This document shows positions 7,396 through 12,310 of a DNA stretch of 12,310 nt, piece by piece. The notes under the pieces are model-generated. The model made no database searches and was not told the DNA's origin. It worked only from the letters and a program-made list of their open reading frames with translations. Origin of the DNA: Pseudomonadota bacterium. GTDB taxonomy: Bacteria; Myxococcota_A; Polyangia; Polyangiales; Polyangiaceae. How positions within the stretch are numbered: position 1 is the first letter of the stretch; every line of letters begins with the position of its first letter. Where the stretch lies: assembly GCA_023460875.1 (NCBI GenBank), contig JAEWOQ010000153.1, positions 1 through 12,310 on the forward strand. The letters run 5' to 3'. Made by a program: the position numbers and the translations under genes.

Positions 7396-7408
7396 CGCAC
7401 GCCGTGCG
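7396..7408. terminator. Small hairpin in the convergent norD/gcdH gap, weak terminator candidate
   Basis: CGCAC-GCC-GTGCG gives a perfect 5-bp stem with a 3-nt loop in the 92-bp gap between two convergent genes. No T-run is present on either strand. It is the only compact stem there, and the assignment as a terminator is weak. Confidence 0.2.
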
Positions 7409-7450
7409 GGCGCTGTCGTGGACCAGCGACGGGCGTCGACGGGCGCGGAA

Positions 7451-8671
7451 TCAAAAGGCGCTCTCGCCCGTCAGGGCCTTGCCCAGCACGAGGGTGTGGA
7501 TCTCGTGAGTGCCTTCGTAGGTGTAGACGCTCTCGAGGTTCAGCAGGTGACGGACGGGAGGATAGTCGAGCAAGATGCCGTTGGCGCCGAGCAGCGCGCG
7601 GCTCTGACGAGCGACGTCCAGGGCCACGGCGACGTTGTTGCGCTTGCAGAGGGAGATCTGCTCCGGGCGCAGGCGCCCGTGACGATCCTTCGCGCGCGCG
7701 TAGTGCAGGGCCATGATCTCGCCCTGCACGATGCCGCTCGCCATCGTCACCAACCGGTCCTGCACGAGCTGCTTGCGGGCGAGGGGGCCATCGAACTGTC
7801 GCCGCTCGCGCACGTAGTCGACGGCGCTCTCGTAGCAGGCCTTGGCGGCGCCGAGGGCGCCCCAGGCGATGCCGAAGCGCGCCTGGTTGAGGCAAGCGAG
7901 GGGCGCGCCGAGCCCCGGCTTGGACGGCAGGAGGTTCTCGGCGGGGATCCGGCACTCATCCAGCACCAGCTCGCCCGTCTCGCTGGCGCGCAGGCTCATC
8001 TTGCCTTGGGTGCGCGGCGTCTCGAACCCGCGGGTGCCCCGCTCCACCAGGAACCCTCGGATCGTGTGTGCGCCTCGATCGGGGGTGGCCGCGGGGGGAG
8101 CGTCCGCGTCGCCTGGGTCGACCTTGGCCCAGACCACCGCCAGGTGCGCGATGGGCGCGTTGGTGATCCACATCTTCGTCCCGCTCAGCACCCAGTCGCT
8201 CCCCGAGCGCCGGGCGTAGGTGCGCATCGACCCCGGATCCGAGCCGCTGTCAGGCTCCGTCAGCCCGAAACAGCCGATGATCTCGCCGCGGGCCATCGCC
8301 GGCAGGAAGCGCGCGCGCTGCTCTTCGCTGCCGTGGGCGTAGATCGCGTACATCGCCAGCGAGCCTTGCACGCTGACGAAGCTCCTGAGCGCGCTGTCGC
8401 CGTACTCCAGCTCTTGGAGGACCAACCCGTACTCGACGGAGTTCATCCCCGCGCACTCGTAGCCAGGGATCGACGCTCCGAGCAGGCCGAGGCGCGCGAG
8501 CTCCGGCACGAGCTCCAAGGGGAAGCGCTCCGTCTCGAACGCCTCCGCAGCCTGAGGCAGGTACGCGCTGCGCACGAAGCGCCGGACCGAAGCGCGGATC
8601 AGGAGCTCCTCGTCCGTGAGGTGTTCGTCCAACGCCGCGAGCTGCTCGAGGCCGAGAGGCGAGGTCGACAT
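7451..8671 (-). CDS. gcdH: Glutaryl-CoA dehydrogenase (acyl-CoA dehydrogenase family)
   Basis: The protein has 406 aa. This FAD enzyme oxidises and decarboxylates glutaryl-CoA to crotonyl-CoA in lysine, tryptophan and aromatic degradation. The sequence follows human GCDH closely: SALRSFVSVQGSLAMYAIYAHGSEEQ with Arg96 (the Arg94-equivalent that binds the substrate carboxylate and separates GCDH from other family members), GCFGLTEPDSGSDPGSM, GTKMWITNAPIAHLAVVWAK, QGKMSLRASETGELVLDE, LNQARFGIAWGALGAA, and NTYEGTHDIH-like TYEGTHEIHTLVLGKALTG with catalytic Glu386. The ATG at 8671 is chosen because homology begins there and GAGAGG lies just upstream. The longer frame back to 8839 would translate the 13-bp tandem repeats. 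No electron-transfer flavoprotein genes are adjacent. It is transcribed toward norD. Confidence 0.93.
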   Translation of the reverse strand: MSTSPLGLEQLAALDEHLTDEELLIRASVRRFVRSAYLPQAAEAFETERFPLELVPELARLGLLGASIPGYECAGMNSVEYGLVLQELEYGDSALRSFVSVQGSLAMYAIYAHGSEEQRARFLPAMARGEIIGCFGLTEPDSGSDPGSMRTYARRSGSDWVLSGTKMWITNAPIAHLAVVWAKVDPGDADAPPAATPDRGAHTIRGFLVERGTRGFETPRTQGKMSLRASETGELVLDECRIPAENLLPSKPGLGAPLACLNQARFGIAWGALGAAKACYESAVDYVRERRQFDGPLARKQLVQDRLVTMASGIVQGEIMALHYARAKDRHGRLRPEQISLCKRNNVAVALDVARQSRALLGANGILLDYPPVRHLLNLESVYTYEGTHEIHTLVLGKALTGESAF

Positions 8672-8710
8672 GCTCCTCTCAGGGTACTCTCGCCTCGAGA
8701 GGGGAGCCAC

Positions 8711-8766
8711 CGAGAGGCACTGTCGAGAGGCACTGTCGAGAGGCACCGTCGAGTGGCACCGTCGAG
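8711..8766. repeat. 13-bp tandem repeat upstream of gcdH, about 4.3 copies
   Basis: Units lie at 8711-8723, 8724-8736, 8737-8749 and 8750-8762, with a partial CGAG at 8763-8766. The first two read CGAGAGGCACTGT, the third CGAGAGGCACCGT and the fourth CGAGTGGCACCGT. The drift from one end to the other suggests stepwise duplication. The array starts 40 nt upstream of the gcdH start, where promoter or leader elements would be expected. A related GAGAGGCACGG occurs once at about 1796. Confidence 0.9.
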
Positions 8767-8892
8767 CGCCCTTCGGCGGCACCGGGGATCGCCGCGGAAC
8801 CATGGTGGGTCCATCGAGCGCGCTGCGTCTCGCGGCCACGCCGATCGGCCGGAGTGCTCGGTGGCAGAGCCCGCTGGGAGCAGCGCGGCCGG

Positions 8893-10116
8893 TTACCAGG
8901 AGGGCTGGACGAAGGGGCGTTCAGGGCGCCCGAAGCGATACCCCTGCAGCAGATCACAGCCCAGATCGATCAGCACGTCCCGCTCCCCCTCGGTCTCCAC
9001 GCCCTCGCCGACCACCGAGTAGCCGAGGTCCTGGCACACCTCGGTGAGGGACCGGATCAGCCGCTGCTTCACCGGGCTCGAGTCGGCGTCTCGCACCAGT
9101 GACGTGTCGAGCTTGACCACGTCGGGCTCGAGCTGGACGAAGCTGGACAGCCCCGCGTAGCCAGCGCCGAGGTCGTCCACGGCGATCCGGCAGCCGGCCT
9201 CTCGGAGCGCCGCGATGCGCTCTCGAGCCGCGGGGACCTGCTCGAGGGAGGCACGCTCGGTCACTTCGAGCACCAGGCGCGGCAGGTGCTCAGGTCGCTC
9301 GAGCAGATCGTCGAGGAGCGTGTCGTCCGCCAGGTCCTGGGGATGGAGGTTCAGGAAGAGGATCCATTCCTGCTCCGCCGTGAGCGACGTCAAGGCGCGT
9401 CGGCGAATGCAGCTGCCGAGATCTCCGAGGCGGCCGAGGCGCTCGGCGGCGTCCAGGAGGCTTCCGGGGTGGGGCAGGGCCGGCTCCTCGCTGCGGAGCA
9501 GCGCCTCGTAGCCGTAGAGCTTCCCGCCGTCCTTGGACACGATGGGCTGGAACGCGACCCACAAGCTCTCGAGGGCGAGCTCGAAGCTCGCCTCGAGGGA
9601 AGCACGGCCGCCCTCTCCCGTGTGCGTGCCGAGCTCCTGGAGCGCGAGGCGCTTCGCCACCGCCAAGCGGTTGAGCTGGACCGCGCGGCGCACGGAGGCG
9701 GTGAGCTGGTCCGGGGGGACGGGCTTCATCAAGTACTGCAGGGCGCCGTAGTTCACGGCCTCCGCTGCGCTCTCGATGGCGGGCGCTCCCGTGAGCAGGA
9801 TGACGGGGACGTCCCGATCGTACTCCCGGAGCGCGCGCAAGAGCTCGACGCCGCTCATCTCGGGCATGTTGATGTCCGTGACGACAGCGTCGAACTCCTC
9901 TTGCGCCGCCAGGACCAGGGCCTCTTCCGCGCTGAGGACGGGCACCGCGTCGAACCCCTGCCGGGTGAGCCAGGTCGCGTGAGCGTTCGCCACGGCGCTC
10001 TCGTCGTCGACCAGCAAGATGCGTCCCTCGTGAAGGGGCGGGGGGACGGGCAGGTTCGATGACACTTGGGATTCCTTGCGGAGAGGCCTCGGTGCCTCGC
10101 CCTGCAAGATGCTCAT
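8893..10116 (-). CDS. Response regulator with EAL domain (c-di-GMP phosphodiesterase)
   Basis: The protein has 407 aa from the ATG at 10116. Residues about 30-145 are a CheY-like receiver: acidic Asp37/Asp38 (LVDDE), phosphoacceptor Asp81 (VVTDINMPEMSG), Thr109 (LLTGAP) and Lys131 (MKPV). A helical linker follows. Residues about 175-400 are an EAL domain with all expected catalytic elements: YEALLR (Glu204), Asn256 (LFLNLHP), Glu284/Glu287 (LEVTE), Asp314/Asp315 (DDLGAGY), Lys335 (VKLD), GEGVET (370-375) and Gln391 (QGYRFGRP). It should hydrolyse c-di-GMP to pGpG under control of an unknown histidine kinase. No GGDEF domain is attached. The start is uncertain: a TTG at 10134 is possible, and a GTG at 10065 has the best Shine-Dalgarno (AAGGA, 7 nt away) and would trim 17 residues. 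No partner kinase gene is in view. Confidence 0.9.
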   Translation of the reverse strand: MSILQGEAPRPLRKESQVSSNLPVPPPLHEGRILLVDDESAVANAHATWLTRQGFDAVPVLSAEEALVLAAQEEFDAVVTDINMPEMSGVELLRALREYDRDVPVILLTGAPAIESAAEAVNYGALQYLMKPVPPDQLTASVRRAVQLNRLAVAKRLALQELGTHTGEGGRASLEASFELALESLWVAFQPIVSKDGGKLYGYEALLRSEEPALPHPGSLLDAAERLGRLGDLGSCIRRRALTSLTAEQEWILFLNLHPQDLADDTLLDDLLERPEHLPRLVLEVTERASLEQVPAARERIAALREAGCRIAVDDLGAGYAGLSSFVQLEPDVVKLDTSLVRDADSSPVKQRLIRSLTEVCQDLGYSVVGEGVETEGERDVLIDLGCDLLQGYRFGRPERPFVQPSW

Positions 10117-10128
10117 ACCGACCAAAAG

Positions 10129-10140
10129 CGTCAATTGACG
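10129..10140. promoter_or_regulatory. Perfect 12-bp palindrome upstream of the REC-EAL gene
   Basis: CGTCAATTGACG is a perfect palindrome whose near edge lies 12 nt upstream of the ATG at 10116. On the minus strand it includes TTGACG, which could be a -35 element if translation starts at the GTG at 10065. The -10 placed 17 nt away (CATCTT) is poor. An operator role is possible. Confidence 0.35.
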
Positions 10141-10280
10141 GATGTGAAGGTCGCGTGAGCGAAACGCCGCGACGATGACGCCGCCAGCGCGTCGTGAGCC
10201 GAGTGTTCACGCGGACTTTGGCCGAGATGGAGCGCGCTCCGAGACGATCACCAAACAGCTCACGACTCCGCCGATTCGTG

Positions 10281-10308
10281 GGAGGTGCGCGCACTCCCGC
10301 GCACCTCC
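10281..10308. promoter_or_regulatory. Perfect 11-bp stem hairpin
   Basis: GGAGGTGCGCG at 10281-10291 and CGCGCACCTCC at 10298-10308 are exact inverted arms around a 6-nt loop (CACTCC). No T-run follows on either strand. It could act as RNA structure in a leader or small RNA, or as a DNA-binding site. Confidence 0.6.
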
Positions 10309-10356
10309 TGCTCTGCCGAGCCGACCGCGACGAGCTCGAGCGCCGGTGAGCAAGAC

Positions 10357-10400
10357 CCCAGCGCCCGCGCTCTGCGCCCCCAGCGCCCGCGCTCTGCGCC
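10357..10400. repeat. 22-bp direct repeat, two tandem copies
   Basis: The core CAGCGCCCGCGCTCTGCGCC is present at 10359-10378 and again at 10381-10400, giving a period of 22 bp. The second copy ends 16 nt before the Fur box. The role is unknown. Confidence 0.85.
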
Positions 10401-10416
10401 GGTCTCCTTCGAGTTC

Positions 10417-10435
10417 AATAATGATTGTCATCATT
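10417..10435. promoter_or_regulatory. Fur box upstream of the TonB-dependent receptor
   Basis: AATAATGATTGTCATCATT matches the classical 19-bp Fur consensus GATAATGATAATCATTATC at 14 of 19 positions and has the expected near-palindromic shape. It stands out as an AT-rich island in GC-rich DNA. A TTGACA hexamer (10434-10439) overlaps its right edge, though no good -10 sits 17 nt further on. Its position, about 240 nt before the receptor start, suggests iron-dependent repression of that gene. Confidence 0.75.
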
Positions 10436-10503
10436 GACACGGCGATGGGTCTCCTCTTGGTCTCAAAGAGCCCCCTCCTTCGGGCAGGATCGGCGGCCCG
10501 AGG

Positions 10504-10537
10504 ACTTATAAAAAGCACGTTAAAATCAGTAGTTATG
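10504..10537 (+). promoter_or_regulatory. AT-rich promoter-like patch upstream of the receptor
   Basis: This segment contains TATAAA (10507-10512) and TAAAAT (10521-10526), both resembling -10 hexamers. It lies about 140-170 nt upstream of the receptor ATG and 70-100 nt past the Fur box. No matching -35 hexamer is visible, so the exact promoter is uncertain. Confidence 0.3.
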
Positions 10538-10614
10538 CGGAGTGAGGCCGGCTGGTGGAGGTCTCACCGCGAGCCGCCGGTAGGCCGACCGGAGAACGTC
10601 CTTTCGTTGGTGCA

Positions 10615-10633
10615 AATGAAAATCGAGTTCATT
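10615..10633. promoter_or_regulatory. AATGAA-N7-TTCATT inverted repeat before the receptor start
   Basis: AATGAA (10615-10620) and TTCATT (10628-10633) are exact inverted arms. The segment AATGAAAATC shares 9 of 10 bases with the first part of the Fur consensus, but the rest does not match. It ends 40 nt before the receptor ATG. It could be a second, weaker Fur site or an unrelated operator. Confidence 0.3.
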
Positions 10634-10673
10634 ATGGTGCGACCCGACCCGCCGGGAGCCGCCGGGTGCCTTC

Positions 10674-12310
10674 ATGAACTCTCTCCGCTTCCGTTCTTCT
10701 TCGAGTCTCCGGGTGTGCGTCGCGATCCTCGCGGCGCTGGGGTTCCTCGCGTCGACCCCCCGTGAGGCTCGTTCCGACGAGGCGAGCGCCCAGGAGCCCC
10801 GAGTCGAAGATCATGACGCCGCGGACCCTGACGCCGCGGACCCTGACGCCGCGGAGCTCGATGACGAACCCCCGGACACTCGGGGCGTCGCGGTCGTTCC
10901 GCCGAAGCTCGTCGACGTCGGGGACCTCGCGCTGTCGGCGGAGGCCCAGGCCGAAGCGCGACGCACGCCCATCGAGATGGAGCTGGTCGTCGGCGCCGAC
11001 GGCGTCGTGCGCGAGGCGGTGATACGGTCCGGGCCGCCCGGTGGCGTCGCCGAGGTCGTCCGTAGCGCCGCGCTCCGCTTTCGCTTCGAGCCTGCGCAGC
11101 GGGCTGGGACGGCGGTGGCCGCCCGCGTGCTCTACCGCTACGAGCCACCGGCGCCACCCGCGGCACCGCGACACGCGCCGGACGCGGATCCCGTTGGTTC
11201 CCCGCGCGCGCCGCTCCCGAAACCAGCGGACGCAGCGGACGCGCTCCCGGAGGAGGCCGCTCCTCTGCCCGAGGAAGTGATCGTCCGAGGACGGCGTCCC
11301 GCCGACGCCCTGCGCCGCTCCGCCAACGCCGTGGTCGTCGTGGAGGTCGAGGACGCCAAGCGTCACGCCGGCGATCTGGGGGAGGTCCTGCAGCGGAGCA
11401 GCAGCGTGAACGTCCGCAGGGAGGGGGGACTCGGCTCCGGGGCCCGCGTGTCCATGGCTGGCCTCGGCGGAGATCAGCTGCGCTTCTTCCTCGATGGGAT
11501 CCCCCTCGAGTACGCGGGCTTCCCCTTCGGTGTGGCCAACGTCCCCGTGAACGTCATCCACCGCGTCGAGGTCTACCAGGGGGTCGTGCCCGTGCGGTTC
11601 GGCGCGGACGCCTTGGGCGGCGCGGTGCACCTGGTCACGGATGAGGGCGTGCGCCGGGATCGCGCGTCCGCCTCCTACCAGCTGGGATCCTTCGAGACGC
11701 AGCGCGTGACGGCGAGCGCACAGAAGCACGACGCCAGCACGGGGGCCTTTGGGCGCGTGATGGGGTTCTTCGACACGGCGGAGAACAACTACCCCGTCGA
11801 CGTCGAGCAGGTCGATCCTTCGGGCAAGCTCGTCCCGATCACCGCGCGGCGCTTCCACGACGGATACCGCGCCGGCGGCGGCCAGCTGTCCGTCGGGCTG
11901 GTGGACCAGCGCTTCGCCGACCGCATCGTCGCCACCGCCTTCGTCACCGCCTTCGAGCGAGACATCCAGCACGATCCGGCGATGCAGGTGCCCTACGGCG
12001 AGGTCACCTTCGGCAAACGCAGCGCCGGCGGGCACCTGCGCTACGTCCACGCGCCCTCGACGAACCTCGAGATCGACGCGACCGCCGGCTACAGCCACGT
12101 GGCCACGAGCTTCTTCGACGTGGGCAGCTGTCGCTACGACTGGCGCGGAGGGTGCCTCGTCGACCTCGCCCCCATCCGCGGCGAGATCAACCAGATCCCC
12201 GTGGATCGTCGGGTCAGTGATCACACCGGGTACGCTCGCGCAGAGCTACGCTGGTTCGCGAGCCCCGACGACGAGGTCCGGCTGGCGCTGGCGCCGACGG
12301 TGTTCCGGAG
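10674..12310 (+). CDS. TonB-dependent outer-membrane receptor with N-terminal TonB_C-like domain (3' end cut by window)
   Basis: 545 residues are visible and the frame is open at the window edge. A signal peptide occupies about 1-35 (basic start, then VCVAILAALGFLAS). A DAADP repeat follows at 48-60. Residues about 71-158 resemble the TonB C-terminal domain: VVPPKLVDVGDLALSAEAQ, then ELVVGADGVVREAVIRSG and ALRFRFEPAQ. A Pro/Ala-rich linker leads to EEVIVRGRR at 200-208, which resembles a TonB box. The plug domain runs to about 325 (LGEVLQRSSSVNVRREGG, LRFFLDGIPLEYAG, IHRVEVYQGVVPVRFGADALGGAVHLVTDE). Barrel strands follow, with two cysteines 8 residues apart in a likely surface loop (SCRYDWRGGCL). 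It imports a large, scarce ligand across the outer membrane. The Fur box suggests an iron compound, but the substrate is not determined. ATG 10674 is the only ATG or GTG start after an in-frame stop at 10617. Similar TonB_C-receptor fusions occur in myxobacteria. Confidence 0.9.
   Translation, partial: MNSLRFRSSSSLRVCVAILAALGFLASTPREARSDEASAQEPRVEDHDAADPDAADPDAAELDDEPPDTRGVAVVPPKLVDVGDLALSAEAQAEARRTPIEMELVVGADGVVREAVIRSGPPGGVAEVVRSAALRFRFEPAQRAGTAVAARVLYRYEPPAPPAAPRHAPDADPVGSPRAPLPKPADAADALPEEAAPLPEEVIVRGRRPADALRRSANAVVVVEVEDAKRHAGDLGEVLQRSSSVNVRREGGLGSGARVSMAGLGGDQLRFFLDGIPLEYAGFPFGVANVPVNVIHRVEVYQGVVPVRFGADALGGAVHLVTDEGVRRDRASASYQLGSFETQRVTASAQKHDASTGAFGRVMGFFDTAENNYPVDVEQVDPSGKLVPITARRFHDGYRAGGGQLSVGLVDQRFADRIVATAFVTAFERDIQHDPAMQVPYGEVTFGKRSAGGHLRYVHAPSTNLEIDATAGYSHVATSFFDVGSCRYDWRGGCLVDLAPIRGEINQIPVDRRVSDHTGYARAELRWFASPDDEVRLALAPTVFR
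10815..10857 (+). repeat. 15-bp in-frame tandem repeat encoding DAADP
   Basis: GACGCCGCGGACCCT occurs at 10815-10829 and 10830-10844, then a partial copy to 10857. It encodes DAADP-DAADP-DAAEL in the flexible segment after the receptor's signal peptide. Copy number could vary between strains without breaking the frame. Confidence 0.85.

Larger units (their letters stand above)
10117..10673. other. Divergent intergenic region between REC-EAL and receptor genes
   Basis: These 557 bp have no convincing gene. From left to right they contain the palindrome at 10129, a perfect hairpin at 10281-10308, a 22-bp direct repeat at 10357-10400, a Fur box at 10417-10435, an AT-rich patch at about 10504-10536 and an inverted repeat at 10615-10633. 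Two long open frames cross the region, one per strand, but both have low-complexity, Arg/Pro-rich products. I see no TPP, cobalamin or similar riboswitch signature upstream of the receptor. Confidence 0.6.

Noticed and set aside
8711..8766. CRISPR array
   Set aside because: The 13-bp copies are contiguous with no spacers and are too short for CRISPR repeats; no cas gene is nearby.
8672..8839. N-terminal extension of glutaryl-CoA dehydrogenase by 56 residues
   Set aside because: The extension translates the tandem repeats, has no family similarity, and the ATG at 8671 coincides with the start of homology.
7418..9022. 534-codon open frame opposite gcdH
   Set aside because: It is antisense to a clearly conserved enzyme; long antisense frames are expected in GC-rich DNA with GC third positions.
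10175..10765. 196-codon open frame on the + strand across the receptor upstream region
   Set aside because: Its product is Arg/Pro/Ser-rich with no domain, it runs through the direct repeat and Fur box, and it overlaps the receptor's signal peptide in another frame.
10632..12224. 530-codon open frame antisense to the TonB-dependent receptor
   Set aside because: The sense strand carries signal peptide, TonB_C, plug and barrel features in one frame; the antisense product has none.

Overview
The window is strongly GC-rich DNA with densely packed genes and GC-biased third codon positions. A complete-looking cNOR maturation set, an outer-membrane receptor carrying an N-terminal TonB-like domain, a glutaryl-CoA dehydrogenase and a REC-EAL signalling protein suggest a Gram-negative bacterium. 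A myxobacterial or related deltaproteobacterial-type genome (Myxococcota) fits best. That placement is inferred from style and gene content; no marker gene is present.

Layout. (1) 1-1474, + strand: a cysteine-free protein joining an A-type (IscA/HesB-like) domain to a rhodanese-like domain, then a class I SAM methyltransferase. (2) 1475-1984: about 510 bp without a convincing gene, carrying short tandem repeats and small inverted repeats. (3) 1985-7358, + strand: a nitric oxide reductase cluster. Its order is a 55-residue single-TM protein, norC (unusual in having two haem-c motifs), norB (read in two frames because one base is missing at about 3613), norQ and norD. A strong hairpin lies between norB and norQ. 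(4) 7451-8671, - strand: glutaryl-CoA dehydrogenase. (5) 8672-8892: a gap with a 13-bp tandem repeat. (6) 8893-10116, - strand: a response regulator with an intact EAL c-di-GMP phosphodiesterase domain. (7) 10117-10673: a divergent regulatory region with a perfect hairpin, a 22-bp direct repeat, a good Fur box and an AT-rich promoter-like patch. (8) 10674 to the window end, + strand: a TonB_C/TonB-dependent receptor fusion, cut by the window edge.

How the genes work together. NorC and NorB form the membrane cNOR that reduces 2 NO to N2O. NorQ (MoxR-type AAA+ ATPase) and NorD (VWA protein) are the accessory pair needed to activate it, probably by loading the non-haem iron FeB. No norE, norF or NO-responsive regulator is visible. 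If the norB frameshift is real, this locus cannot make an active enzyme. Because both halves and all partner genes are otherwise intact, a one-base sequencing error or a very recent mutation is more likely than an old pseudogene. The receptor is probably iron-regulated through Fur. The dehydrogenase and the EAL protein look functionally unrelated to the nor cluster.
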